DNA of 64,000 bases from an uncultured Bacteroidota bacterium (GCA_903916255.1 CAIWVW010000132.1:1-64000); one strand, 5' to 3'; counted from the stretch's first letter, positions 17,193-26,559 are shown. The notes: generated from the letters alone by a model not told the origin. Made by a program: numbers and translations.

Positions 17193-19021
17193 GGCTTGAT
17201 AAAGTAAACGACTTCGTAGTTAAGTTTGCAAACGTAAATGGTACAGGTTCCGCAAGCGCGAACTTACTTTTCACGAAATCGATTTTCCGGATGGGATTAT
17301 ATGTTAGTCCCAAAAACTTTTTCCCGTCGAATATACAAGGTTTACCAACCTGGTATGAAGTGCGGGTGAATGACAAAGGCTACATAGGCCGCCGCGATGG
17401 CGTCGACCTGATGGTTGCCGTAAACGCGCAAAGCCTTAAAGCGGATATCAGCGAGGTGAAACCGGGCGGATATTTGCTATACGATAGCAGCAAAATGCTC
17501 TATTCGGAATTTATCCGCGAGGATGTGAACTATATTGGCGTTCCGTTAATGGAAATGTGCAATAAGGAATTCGCTGACCCAAGGCAACGCTTGCTCTTCA
17601 AAAATATAATGTATGTAGGTGCGCTTTCAGCCCTGTTGGATATTGAGTTTGCAGTGTTGGAAAGTTTGATTTCGGAACAATTTGCCGGAAAGGAAAAACT
17701 GATTGCCCCAAATATTAAAGCATTGAAATTAGGCGCCGATTATATAAAGGCAAACTATAAATACCCGTTGGATATTCGTGTGGAAAGGCGTAACCTGACC
17801 GACAACCTGATTATGATGGAAGGCAATGCGGCCTGCGGATTAGGCGCCGTTTATGCAGGAGCCACTTTTGCAGCATGGTATCCTATTACACCTTCAACTT
17901 CAGTGGTAGAAGGCTTTATGGATTATTGCGCAGAGTTCCGCAATGCGCCTGATGGGAAAAAGAATTATGCCATTGTTCAGGCGGAAGATGAATTAGCAGC
18001 TATTGGAATGGCTATTGGCGCCAACTGGAACGGTGCAAGGGCTTTTACAGCGACCAGCGGCCCGGGGCTATCGCTTATGAATGAATTTTTAGGATTGGCA
18101 TATTATGCCGAAATACCTGTTGTATTGGTTGATGTGCAACGCACAGGCCCATCTACAGGGATGCCTACACGCGTGCAACAGTCTGACGTGTTGATGGCTG
18201 CCTATGCTTCGCATGGAGATACAAAGCATGTATTGTTGTTCCCGTCAACACCCAAAGAGTGTTTTGAAATGACCGCCGATGCATTTGATTTGGCGGAACA
18301 ATTGCAGACACCAGTGTTGGTAATGACAGACCTCGACTTAGGAATGAATGACCATGTTTGCGCTCCATTGGAATGGGATGAAAACAGGAAATTCAAACGG
18401 GGTAAAGTGCTAAGCGCAGAAGACCTCGATAAACTGGGCAGCGAAAGATACGGACGTTATTTAGACGTGGATAAAGACGGTATTACCTACCGCACCATTC
18501 CTGCAACCCACCCGACTAAAGGAGCGTTTGTAACCCGTGGTACATCGCGCGATGAATATGCAACGTATACGGAAGAAGGCCCACCTTATGAACGCAATAT
18601 GGAAAGGCTCATCCGTAAGTTTGAAACCGCCAAGAGCTACGTTCCCGGCCCACAGGTTTACAACCACGAAAACCAGCACGACCACGGAATCATATTCTAT
18701 GGAACATCAACCCAATCATCGGAAGAAGCCATTGACTTGCTAAAACAGAAAGGCATTTATTTAGATGCGTTGCGAATTAAATCTTTCCCATTCAATGAAA
18801 CGGTGGAAGACTTTATTGCCGCACACGACAAGATATTTTTAGTGGAGCAAAACCGCGATGCACAACTGAAAAGCCTCATGATGATTGAATTGGGCATTCC
18901 ATCCAAAAAGATTATTCCTGTTCTGAATTACGAAGGATTGCCAATTACTGCAGACTTCGTTGTGAAAGGAGTAGAAAAGAAATTAGTAAAAAAACGCAAA
19001 AAGTCAAATAGTATTGGGTAA
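17186..19021 (+). CDS. korA: 2-oxoacid:ferredoxin oxidoreductase, fused gamma-alpha subunit
   Basis: The alpha subunit of the CoA-dependent enzyme that oxidises a 2-oxoacid, most likely 2-oxoglutarate, to acyl-CoA and CO2 while reducing ferredoxin. The first 190 residues are a gamma-type domain (ANVNGTGSASANLLFTKSIF). The alpha (PYR) domain follows with GNAACGLGAVYAGATFAAWYPITPST; the YPITPST loop is the family signature. The length of 611 fits KorA of two-subunit enzymes. The substrate cannot be proven from sequence. The ATG overlaps the upstream gene (ATGGTAG). The beta subunit gene follows after a 62-base spacer holding an inverted repeat. Confidence 0.9.
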   Translation: MVGLDKVNDFVVKFANVNGTGSASANLLFTKSIFRMGLYVSPKNFFPSNIQGLPTWYEVRVNDKGYIGRRDGVDLMVAVNAQSLKADISEVKPGGYLLYDSSKMLYSEFIREDVNYIGVPLMEMCNKEFADPRQRLLFKNIMYVGALSALLDIEFAVLESLISEQFAGKEKLIAPNIKALKLGADYIKANYKYPLDIRVERRNLTDNLIMMEGNAACGLGAVYAGATFAAWYPITPSTSVVEGFMDYCAEFRNAPDGKKNYAIVQAEDELAAIGMAIGANWNGARAFTATSGPGLSLMNEFLGLAYYAEIPVVLVDVQRTGPSTGMPTRVQQSDVLMAAYASHGDTKHVLLFPSTPKECFEMTADAFDLAEQLQTPVLVMTDLDLGMNDHVCAPLEWDENRKFKRGKVLSAEDLDKLGSERYGRYLDVDKDGITYRTIPATHPTKGAFVTRGTSRDEYATYTEEGPPYERNMERLIRKFETAKSYVPGPQVYNHENQHDHGIIFYGTSTQSSEEAIDLLKQKGIYLDALRIKSFPFNETVEDFIAAHDKIFLVEQNRDAQLKSLMMIELGIPSKKIIPVLNYEGLPITADFVVKGVEKKLVKKRKKSNSIG

Positions 19022-19029
19022 AGAGTATT

Positions 19030-19050
19030 GAGTAGTGAGCCTCACTACTC
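19030..19050. repeat. Hairpin between korA and korB
   Basis: GAGTAGTGAG and CTCACTACTC are perfect 10-bp arms separated by one base, followed by a further CCACTACTCACTACC. It lies in the only sizeable gap within the operon and resembles a dispersed repeat. On the mRNA it would form a hairpin just after the korA stop. Confidence 0.8.
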
Positions 19051-19083
19051 GATACCCACTACTCACTACCAAAAAGAAAAAAT

Positions 19084-20136
19084 ATGTCATACGCACGTCC
19101 CAAATTCCGCCACCCGCAATTACCCAAAAATGAACTGGGCTACACCCAGGATTATTATGAAGGGTCTATCTCTACATTGTGTGCAGGTTGTGGCCACGAT
19201 TCGATTAGTGCTGCTATTGTTCAAGCTTGTTTTGAAAACAATATCGAGCCACACAGAGTAGCAAAAATGTCGGGTATCGGTTGTTCTTCCAAGACCCCGG
19301 CCTATTTCTTAAGCCATTCTCATGGTTTCAACTCCGTACACGGACGTATGCCTTCGGTGGCTACCGGAGCTAACATGGCAAACAAAGGCCTTGTATATTT
19401 AGGTGTTTCCGGCGACGGAGATACAGCATCTATCGGTATGGGCCAGTTTGTTCATGCGGTTCGCCGTAACCTGAATATGGTTTACATAGTGATGAACAAC
19501 GGTTGCTATGGGCTTACCAAAGGGCAAGATTCAGCTACCGCTGACAAAGGCTCTAAAAACAAAGCTGGGAACGTAAACGATTTTGAATCTATCAACCTGG
19601 CAAGTCTGGCATTGGAACTGGGCGCAACTTTTGTAGCGCAAAGTTTTTCAGGCGATAAAACACAATTGGTTCCGCTTATTAAAGCTGCCATGAAACACAA
19701 CGGATTTGCATTTTTGAATGTCATTTCCCCTTGTGTTACTTTCAATAATAATGTGGGTTCTACCAAGAGTTATGATTTTGTTCGCGAACACCAGGAAGCT
19801 ACTTCTACCTTCGACCTTGTTCCGCATAAAACGGAAATTACTACCAAGTACGATGAAGGCACAACCAAATCGGTTGTAATGCACGACGGCTCGCTTATCC
19901 AATTACATAAGCTGGAAGAAAAATGGGACCCGCAAAACAAGCTGTCAGCCATGACTGCCCTTGAAAATGCTAAAAATAAAGGCGAAATACTTACCGGACT
20001 TATTTATATCAATGAGCAATCGGAAGACTTACACGCCTTGCTTAATACATCTGATACCCCCTTAAACAAACTCACCCAGGATGTTCTTTGCCCGGGAACT
20101 GAAAAGTTGAAGGAGATTAATAAGACATTGCGTTAA
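19084..20136 (+). CDS. korB: 2-oxoacid:ferredoxin oxidoreductase, beta subunit
   Basis: The thiamine-pyrophosphate and 4Fe-4S binding subunit paired with korA. CAGCGHDSI near residue 34 and a further Cys in SGIGCSSKTP supply cluster ligands. The TPP motif runs from GDGDTASIGMGQF to the NN of MVYIVMNNGCYGLTKGQ. The length of 350 residues is normal. The conserved GLTKGQ segment after the TPP motif is typical of 2-oxoglutarate-type enzymes. Together with the GltD-like protein it forms a low-potential electron module whose ferredoxin is not encoded here. The operon ends at the hairpin 20141-20182. Confidence 0.92.
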   Translation: MSYARPKFRHPQLPKNELGYTQDYYEGSISTLCAGCGHDSISAAIVQACFENNIEPHRVAKMSGIGCSSKTPAYFLSHSHGFNSVHGRMPSVATGANMANKGLVYLGVSGDGDTASIGMGQFVHAVRRNLNMVYIVMNNGCYGLTKGQDSATADKGSKNKAGNVNDFESINLASLALELGATFVAQSFSGDKTQLVPLIKAAMKHNGFAFLNVISPCVTFNNNVGSTKSYDFVREHQEATSTFDLVPHKTEITTKYDEGTTKSVVMHDGSLIQLHKLEEKWDPQNKLSAMTALENAKNKGEILTGLIYINEQSEDLHALLNTSDTPLNKLTQDVLCPGTEKLKEINKTLR

Positions 20137-20140
20137 AGAT

Positions 20141-20182
20141 TCATTCATTAGCCCCGCCATTTATGGTGGGGCTAATGAATGA
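20141..20182. terminator. Strong hairpin after kor operon
   Basis: Arms 20141-20159 and 20164-20182 pair at 18 of 19 positions (core TAGCCCCGCC/GGTGGGGCTA) with a 4-base loop. It starts 4 bases after the korB stop. There is no long U tract, but the stem is strong enough to act as a terminator or 3' stabiliser. Confidence 0.8.
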
Positions 20183-20284
20183 TTTGAATTTTCATTTCAA
20201 CGACCTGACCGCATGTTGCCTTGGCTTTAGCGGTGGCGCAAGGTCGCAGGCCATTCGAAACGTTGGACATTACATTCTATTCGT

Positions 20285-20292
20285 TATTTTTG
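20285..20292 (+). promoter_or_regulatory. -7 promoter element TATTTTTG
   Basis: Exact TAnnTTTG match, 35 bases before the ATG at 20328. Confidence 0.4.
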
Positions 20293-20327
20293 TTTTTGTA
20301 AAGATTAATAATTTTTATAAAACAGTC

Positions 20328-21263
20328 ATGTTTTCTCTATTTAAAAAGAAAGACGATAATATTGAAGTTCCTGAATGGGCAAAATTCTTTAAAAAAGGAG
20401 AATACCCTAAATTCATCTCATTTGTTAAAGCTTATTTTGAGAAAAAGGGAATGTCAATTACGTTTAATAGTAATCAAATTCAAGTGCATGATGGAATATT
20501 AAAAGGGGATAAACTTGGATTGATTAATGTTGCACAAAAATGCCATCAAGCTGAAGGTGATGAATGGATTAGGATAATAAATGACCATTTTGAAAACCTG
20601 GCAAAAGCAAATGCATTTAGTGATAATTTTGATAAACATATTGATAATTTTGATTATGTAAGGCCATATATTGGCGTAAGCCTATACCCTCAAAGTTATC
20701 TCATAACTGTTAAAAGAGAAGTTGTTATTATCAAGAATATTACGGAGGAAATTATTGCAATGCTTGTATTTGATTTCCCGGATGCAATTAAAAGCATACA
20801 ACCTGAAGATGCGATTAAATGGGGTTACACACAAGACCAATTATTCGAGATCGGTATTAATAATATCCGTGAAAAATATACGGTTGAAATATCGCAAGAG
20901 AAATTAGGTGAGTTTAGCATTTGGTTCGTTCAAAGTAACCACTTCTTTACTCCAAATATTATTTATAATTTTAAAAATAATCCCAAACTAATTGGCTCTA
21001 AAGGTTCGTTAATAGGTTTGCCGCATAGACATTCAGTGTTAATTTATCCAATAGAAAACTTGGATACACTAAAAGCAATTAACACGCTAATTCCAATTAT
21101 AAATGGAATAAGCAATGAAGGCCCGGGAACATTAAGCGATAAATTGTATTGGTATAGGGATGGAGAATTTATGGACCTACCATATAAATTAGAGAATAAA
21201 AAATTACAATTCTATCCTCCTGAATCTTTTGTTGAAATACTAAATACGTTAGCAGAAGTTTAA
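20328..21263 (+). CDS. DUF1444-like (YtpQ-like) protein
   Basis: A soluble protein of 311 residues with no signal peptide. The overall layout recalls DUF1444/YtpQ proteins: a hydrophilic N-terminus, then a segment W-G-Y-T-Q-D-Q-L-F-E-I-G-I-N-N-I-R before the middle, and G-L-P-H-R-H-S-V-L-I-Y-P near residue 228. The assignment is by resemblance only and no biochemical function is known. The start at 20328 follows a -7 element. An upstream in-frame start at 20163 lies within the kor terminator hairpin and is rejected. Base composition is more AT-rich than its neighbours, consistent with later acquisition but not proof. Confidence 0.5.
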   Translation: MFSLFKKKDDNIEVPEWAKFFKKGEYPKFISFVKAYFEKKGMSITFNSNQIQVHDGILKGDKLGLINVAQKCHQAEGDEWIRIINDHFENLAKANAFSDNFDKHIDNFDYVRPYIGVSLYPQSYLITVKREVVIIKNITEEIIAMLVFDFPDAIKSIQPEDAIKWGYTQDQLFEIGINNIREKYTVEISQEKLGEFSIWFVQSNHFFTPNIIYNFKNNPKLIGSKGSLIGLPHRHSVLIYPIENLDTLKAINTLIPIINGISNEGPGTLSDKLYWYRDGEFMDLPYKLENKKLQFYPPESFVEILNTLAEV

Positions 21264-21301
21264 TATAGTTTTGTATATATTATTGATAATCAATAGTATG
21301 A

Positions 21302-22753
21302 CTATTTCGTCATGTCCAGCTTCTCCGGTTTGGCAGCCATTTCTTTCAACAAGGTTTTATACTCGGGCATAGAGTGCAAGCCCGTAAACCTGCCGTCATC
21401 CTCCAATCGTTTGGAGTCGGTAAAACCTAATTTAACTGCTTCGTGCAACTCTTCCAATGCTTTGCCGGGGCTGGGTGTGCGGCCTGTCATATATAGAGAT
21501 GCTTCGATGTAACAATGCTCCGGATTCTTCGGGTCGACCGAGGCATATAATCCATTAAAGTAAGAGGCGGCAGGGTAGTTTCCGGAATTCAATTCACCAT
21601 TGGCGCCCATATACATTACCAGGCTTAAATAGCCCAGCATCCGCTGAGTTTGCAAAGCAGCAGGAGAAGTGGTATCCTTCTGGATACGCTTTTTCATGAT
21701 GGCTATTTTGTTATCCCACCAGGCTTGGTCCATTTTACTCATGTGTGCCCGGAACTCCAGTATTTCCTGGGCTTCCTGGGCTTCAAAGATTTCTTCGTCT
21801 TTAAAGTATTTTTGAAGGGCATCCGAATTTTCCAACTCCTGAACAGTGGCAGCATATTTGCCCAAATCATCCAAATCGCGCAAAAAGTTGAGCAGCTTTT
21901 TATAGGTATAATACTCCTGAACAATATCTCTTTTTTTGTGCCAGTCGGCGGCTTCTTTTAAAAAGCCCTCATGCATGGTTTTTATCAACGAATCATTTTT
22001 AGGCATAGTTTTCATGCGCATAGCATCAGCATCCAGCCATTGAAAAGCCTGTTCCGCAACTGAAACGGGCGGCCACTGGTGTTTTCCGTTATATACAATT
22101 AACTGGTGGGCCAAATTAGTTGAATCAAGCAGTTTATCCAGTTGCTTTACGGTTACATTGTTAAAGTCTTTGTCACCAACAAAAGAGATGAAGGAGAAAG
22201 GTTGTTTGAGGGGTGGATGCTCTTCCGGGAAACCACCACCACAAGCTACAACTCCTGCAACTCCGCCATCGGCAATGGCCACCATAGACGCTACCTTGGC
22301 GCCACCGGAAAATCCGAAGGTGTACAAACGGTTGTTGTCAATCGATAAACGAATCCAGGTATCTTTCATAAATGCTTCGGCTGCTTTTTCGGAAGATTCC
22401 CATTGTTGGCCGTTTTTAGAATTGTAGGTTCCGGCTAAAATGAATCCGTACTTTTCGGCTAAATCTTTGTACAATAAAACCGGCAGATTACCCACTCCAT
22501 GCGGGTCGAAGAAATAAATAACCGGCCACTTTTTATTGGTATCGTAATGGGTGGGCAGATAAACGGCGTATATTTGGGAAGAATCATCGGCACAAATGAC
22601 GGAATCGATAACTATCCCTTTTTTCAGTGGTTTTAAGTATGCACCTGAATGTTGTAAGGGTACTGTTTTGATATCTCCTTTTGCAGAAGAAGACTTACCA
22701 TGGCATCCGCACAAAATAAAAACTGAAATAAATAAACTGATAAAATACCGCAT
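21302..22753 (-). CDS. Alpha/beta-hydrolase-fold lipoprotein
   Basis: A 483-residue lipoprotein (lipobox FILCGC near residues 16-21). The N-terminal half is an alpha/beta hydrolase of the esterase/PHB-depolymerase type: a strand VIYFFDPHGVGNLPV, then the nucleophile elbow GFSGGAK (Ser about 149), and a candidate His in YNGKHQWPP near 220. The C-terminal 230 residues are helical and resemble a TPR-like region ending in P-G-K-A-L-E-E-L-H-E-A-V-K-L-G-F. The substrate is unknown. It is divergent from cinA, sharing a 60-base intergenic region. Confidence 0.72.
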   Translation of the reverse strand: MRYFISLFISVFILCGCHGKSSSAKGDIKTVPLQHSGAYLKPLKKGIVIDSVICADDSSQIYAVYLPTHYDTNKKWPVIYFFDPHGVGNLPVLLYKDLAEKYGFILAGTYNSKNGQQWESSEKAAEAFMKDTWIRLSIDNNRLYTFGFSGGAKVASMVAIADGGVAGVVACGGGFPEEHPPLKQPFSFISFVGDKDFNNVTVKQLDKLLDSTNLAHQLIVYNGKHQWPPVSVAEQAFQWLDADAMRMKTMPKNDSLIKTMHEGFLKEAADWHKKRDIVQEYYTYKKLLNFLRDLDDLGKYAATVQELENSDALQKYFKDEEIFEAQEAQEILEFRAHMSKMDQAWWDNKIAIMKKRIQKDTTSPAALQTQRMLGYLSLVMYMGANGELNSGNYPAASYFNGLYASVDPKNPEHCYIEASLYMTGRTPSPGKALEELHEAVKLGFTDSKRLEDDGRFTGLHSMPEYKTLLKEMAAKPEKLDMTK

Positions 22754-22813
22754 GATACAATTACTTAATATCCCCGCAAGTTACTTTTTTTCTAAACTTG
22801 CACCACAAAAATT

Positions 22814-24064
22814 ATGATAGCTGAAATTATTACCATAGGAGACGAGCTGCTTATTGGGCAGGTTGTAGATACTAATTCTGCCTTTATTGCCAGCAGGTTA
22901 AACGATGCCGGAATACATGTGCATCAAATAACTTCGGTATCGGATAAACGGGAACATATTATAGAAGCCCTGAGAAATGCCGCACAAAAAGCAGATATTA
23001 TTCTAATGACCGGCGGTCTTGGCCCAACAAATGATGATATTACCAAACTTACACTTTGCGAATACTTCAATGTAGGCTTGCGTTTTGATGCGGAAGCCTA
23101 TAAGGATGTGGAATATGTATTTAAAATACGTGGCAGAGAGGTAACGGAAGTAAACCGCCGCCAAGCTGATTTACCGGAGAATTGTACCGCTTTGCCGAAC
23201 AAAAATGGTACTGCGCCAGGCATGTGGTTTGATGTGGATGGTAAGATTTATATTTCGATGCCGGGCGTCCCTTATGAGATGAAAGCATTAATGGAAGATG
23301 AAGTAATACCCAAACTCCAAAAGCAATTTACACTTCCGGTTATAGTGCATAAAAATGTACTGACAGTTGGCATAGGAGAATCTATGCTGGCAGAAAAAAT
23401 TGCCGACTGGGAAAATTCATTGGCGCAAGTTGGAATAAAGTTGGCATACCTGCCTTCTATTGGAATGGTGCGGCTAAGGCTAAGTACAAGAGGGGCTGAC
23501 AGAAGTATTCTTGAAAAGACTGTGCAGGATAAAATCAATGTATTGAAAGATTTAGTGGGTGAATATATTTATGGATACGATAATGAAACCCTCGAAGAAA
23601 TAGTTGGTAAACTGTTAAAAGAAAATAAACAAACCATATCACTTGCGGAAAGTTGTACCGGTGGCTATATTTCGCATTTAATTACGGCCGTTGCCGGAAG
23701 TTCAGATTATTACAAAGGTTCGGTAATTGCCTATTCGTATGAAATAAAAACCCTGGAGTTGGGCGTGGATGAAACAGTGTTAAATAGCAGAGGAGCAGTA
23801 TCACAAGAGGTAGTGGAACAGATGGCATCCGCAGTGCGGAAAAAGTTTAATACCGATTATTCTATTGCAGTATCAGGCATTGCCGGGCCTGGAGGAGGCA
23901 CACCCGAAAAACCTGTCGGGATGGTTTGGATTGCCATTGCGACATCTGAAAAAGTATTCAGCAAAAAATGCCAGTTTGCAAATAACCGCCTTCGGAATAT
24001 ACAGATGACCGCGAATACAGCATTAAATTTGTTACGGAAAGAAATACTAATGAGTTTAAAGTAG
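22814..24064 (+). CDS. cinA: CinA family protein (nicotinamide-nucleotide amidase / ADP-ribose pyrophosphatase type)
   Basis: The N-terminal molybdopterin-binding-like domain (ITIGDELLIGQVVDTNS, then LMTGGLGPTNDD) in this family hydrolyses ADP-ribose. The C-terminal domain (ISLAESCTGGYISHLIT, then AVSGIAGPGGGTPEKPVG) deamidates nicotinamide mononucleotide and salvages pyridine nucleotides. Both halves are complete in 416 residues. A 7-of-8 promoter match (TAAACTTG, 22793-22800) precedes the ATG by 13 bases. kdsB follows after a spacer with AAAGTT repeats and may have its own promoter. Confidence 0.93.
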   Translation: MIAEIITIGDELLIGQVVDTNSAFIASRLNDAGIHVHQITSVSDKREHIIEALRNAAQKADIILMTGGLGPTNDDITKLTLCEYFNVGLRFDAEAYKDVEYVFKIRGREVTEVNRRQADLPENCTALPNKNGTAPGMWFDVDGKIYISMPGVPYEMKALMEDEVIPKLQKQFTLPVIVHKNVLTVGIGESMLAEKIADWENSLAQVGIKLAYLPSIGMVRLRLSTRGADRSILEKTVQDKINVLKDLVGEYIYGYDNETLEEIVGKLLKENKQTISLAESCTGGYISHLITAVAGSSDYYKGSVIAYSYEIKTLELGVDETVLNSRGAVSQEVVEQMASAVRKKFNTDYSIAVSGIAGPGGGTPEKPVGMVWIAIATSEKVFSKKCQFANNRLRNIQMTANTALNLLRKEILMSLK

Positions 24065-24130
24065 AAAGTTTGTAAAGTTATAAAGTAAGAAAAAAATTAT
24101 ATCTTTATGAACTTTTATACTTCATAAATT
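24061..24130. repeat. AAAGTT-type simple repeat between cinA and kdsB
   Basis: Units such as AGAAAGTTTGTAAAGTTATA are followed by inverse AACTTTTATACTT. This is the same low-complexity family as at 8485, 15335, 34443, 48755, 50133 and 53087. Confidence 0.6.
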
Positions 24131-24143
24131 AATACAAACCATA

Positions 24144-24875
24144 GTGAAAGCCGTAGGCATTATACCCGCCCGATTCAATTCTACCCGTTTCCCCGGCAAG
24201 CCATTGGCTGATATAAAAGGGAAAACGATGATTCGGCGTGTATATGAACAAGCCGAAAAGAGCGAATTGCTTTCCGCCATTTTTGTAGCAACCGATGATG
24301 AGCGAATAGTTACGGAAGTGAACAGCTTCAGCGGGAACGCTATTATGACTTCACCCAAACACCAAAGCGGAACGGACCGTTGTTTTGAAGTGCTGGAAAA
24401 AATAGGGAAGGACAAATACGATATAGTGGTAAACATTCAGGGTGATGAGCCATTTATTCATCCTGAACAAATTGATAAGGTAATTAAGGCTTTCAAGCAT
24501 GAGAATGTACATATTTCAACGCTTGGACACAGCATAACTGACAGCCGAGATTTGATTAGTCCATCGCTTGTTAAAATTGTTAGAAAAGTAAATGGGGAAG
24601 CCCTTTATTTCAGCCGCTCCCCTATCCCATTTATGCGTGAATCGAGCAATAAAGACTGGACCAAACTCCACCCCTATTTAAAACATATAGGCATTTATGC
24701 GTATCGCTCAAAAGTATTGGAAGAAATCGTGAAACTGCCTATGTCATCCTTGGAAAAAGCCGAATCATTGGAGCAATTACGCTGGCTGGAAAATGGCTAT
24801 TCTGTAATGGTTGAACTGACCGATAAGGAATCTTTCCCTGTAGATTATCCGGAGGATTTGAAGAAGTTTATTTAG
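24144..24875 (+). CDS. kdsB: 3-deoxy-manno-octulosonate cytidylyltransferase
   Basis: Activates Kdo as CMP-Kdo for lipopolysaccharide inner-core synthesis. The N-terminal nucleotidyltransferase signature IIPARFNSTRFPGKPLADI and the substrate segment NIQGDEPFI are intact. The length of 243 residues is standard. The start is GTG at 24144, directly before the conserved beginning of the family. The stop overlaps the convergent OmpA-like gene by 8 bases. Presence of KdsB supports a Gram-negative outer membrane. Confidence 0.95.
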   Translation: MKAVGIIPARFNSTRFPGKPLADIKGKTMIRRVYEQAEKSELLSAIFVATDDERIVTEVNSFSGNAIMTSPKHQSGTDRCFEVLEKIGKDKYDIVVNIQGDEPFIHPEQIDKVIKAFKHENVHISTLGHSITDSRDLISPSLVKIVRKVNGEALYFSRSPIPFMRESSNKDWTKLHPYLKHIGIYAYRSKVLEEIVKLPMSSLEKAESLEQLRWLENGYSVMVELTDKESFPVDYPEDLKKFI

Positions 24876-26547
24876 CGCTTCTCGGGTATGTTATCTCCGT
24901 TGGCTGATACTGCATATTCAAATACTCGATTTTAATTTCAGCATCGGTCACACTAAGCACTTTCCAGCAGAAACAACAAAAGCAAGGTGTTTCACGCGGG
25001 GCATTATATAATTCCGATTTACCGGTATTGAAATCATAGAGTATCAGTTTTCCGCCACGGCGGTATGTGCCTTCAAACATCATTATGTTTTTAACAGTAT
25101 CCATATAAAATGGCGTGGCACCATATAGAATATCTCCTCCGGTGCGCTTGTTTACAATTTCCACTTTTATAGGGTTCGCTTCAAGATGTGTAGCGACTAC
25201 TACCACACTGTCGAAATCCTTATACACATAGCCAAGCACATTTAAAGACAAGGTAGTGTCAGATTCATGTTCCGATACTTCATTCTCAATAAAATCTTTT
25301 CGCAGGCACAAATAATTAAGGCTGTCATGCTTTTTATAAACCAGCATATATCCCGATTTCAGTGGTTGGGTTTTGTATATTTTCTCCTTATGCCTCCATG
25401 TTCCATAATGTATTTTATACTCCACACGCCTGTTTTTGGCCCGTCCTTCCGGCGATAAGTTATTTCCAACCGGGTCGGCGCAACCATAGCCTCTGGGCTT
25501 AATTCGGCTGGTATCTATTCCCCGTTTGCTTATATATTCTGCAACGGCTTTGGCCCGCTCCCTTGACAGAATAAGGTTTTTCACATCTATTCCGGTATTG
25601 TCGGTATACCCGTTGAATTCTATTATGGTATTCGGATTATAATATAAATAGTCCGCCAGTTGGTCCAACTCCTTATAGGCACCGGGCAGCAAATCTGATT
25701 TATCCGTTTCAAACAAAATATTTTCAAGTATGGTATTTTGGTCCGGTTTAATATCTTTTACAGGAACAGCCTTTACTTTAACCGAACTATCCCTTGTAAT
25801 TTTCATTCTATCTGCATGAGGTAAGGTATTAGTATCTTGTTCACAACGGCAGGGCTGGCCATCTTTTACTTCTTCCACGCATACATCATCAATGTAATAA
25901 TAGGACCTTACGGGAACATCTTTGGCAAGCGTAACAAGATATTTGATGTTGCATTTTTCGGCTTTATCAAAATTACCAATAGTCATAAATTTTTCATTGC
26001 CTTTCGCTTTGTAGGTCCATAGAATTTCCACCCATCTTCCGGAATCGGCAATAACTTTAGTGTTGTAATTCAGTTGAGGTTTTATTGTAATTCTTGCCGC
26101 ATCGCCTGTTTTATTTACTTCCTCGCTAAACAAGACTCCAATATTTCCTATGGCACATTCTGACAACTTTGCCAACGCCACATAAAATTTCACATAATAC
26201 TCTTTCCCTTTTTGCAGCGGGGTTCTTAATTCGGTGGATAGATATTCCCTGTAATTATCAGGTGCATCTGATTGATATAAATAAAACCCTGCATAAGCAT
26301 TACCCGAACGCGGTTTTTGAGAGCCTACAAAATTATCTGGAACTCCTATTTTACTTACTCCGCAACATGCATTAAAATAATCGGGCGTACCATCTGTCGG
26401 CCGAAACCATCCACCAGAAAGGGTTATTTGACTTTGATATTTGGGGCAGGTTTGATAAATTTCAAAACTACCGTTAAAAACAAGGTTCTGCGCCGAAAGA
26501 GAGTTTACTGCAAGAAGAAATAAAAGTAATAGGGTAATTTTTTTCAT
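24868..26547 (-). CDS. OmpA-family outer-membrane protein with N-terminal extracellular-type domain
   Basis: A 559-residue exported protein with a signal peptide ending at LSAQ. Residues 22-235 form a cysteine-containing beta domain beginning NLVFNGSFE, of the type often fused to OmpA domains in Bacteroidota. Residues about 280-385 are an OmpA C-terminal peptidoglycan-binding domain (FNGYTDNTG, NLILSRERAKAV, NRRVEYKI). About 170 further residues follow, which is unusual because OmpA domains normally end the protein. It probably links the envelope to peptidoglycan. A 7-of-8 promoter element lies four bases before the ATG. Confidence 0.85.
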   Translation of the reverse strand: MKKITLLLLFLLAVNSLSAQNLVFNGSFEIYQTCPKYQSQITLSGGWFRPTDGTPDYFNACCGVSKIGVPDNFVGSQKPRSGNAYAGFYLYQSDAPDNYREYLSTELRTPLQKGKEYYVKFYVALAKLSECAIGNIGVLFSEEVNKTGDAARITIKPQLNYNTKVIADSGRWVEILWTYKAKGNEKFMTIGNFDKAEKCNIKYLVTLAKDVPVRSYYYIDDVCVEEVKDGQPCRCEQDTNTLPHADRMKITRDSSVKVKAVPVKDIKPDQNTILENILFETDKSDLLPGAYKELDQLADYLYYNPNTIIEFNGYTDNTGIDVKNLILSRERAKAVAEYISKRGIDTSRIKPRGYGCADPVGNNLSPEGRAKNRRVEYKIHYGTWRHKEKIYKTQPLKSGYMLVYKKHDSLNYLCLRKDFIENEVSEHESDTTLSLNVLGYVYKDFDSVVVVATHLEANPIKVEIVNKRTGGDILYGATPFYMDTVKNIMMFEGTYRRGGKLILYDFNTGKSELYNAPRETPCFCCFCWKVLSVTDAEIKIEYLNMQYQPTEITYPRSAK

Positions 26548-26551
26548 GGTA

Positions 26552-26559
26552 TAAAAGTA
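26552..26559 (-). promoter_or_regulatory. -7-like element TACTTTTA, predicted leaderless
   Basis: Matches TAnnTTTG at 7 of 8 positions, with a four-base spacer (TACC) before the OmpA-like ATG. Confidence 0.4.

Noticed and set aside
20163-20327. N-terminal extension of the DUF1444-like protein
   Set aside because: It begins within the kor terminator hairpin and precedes the -7 element at 20285-20292.
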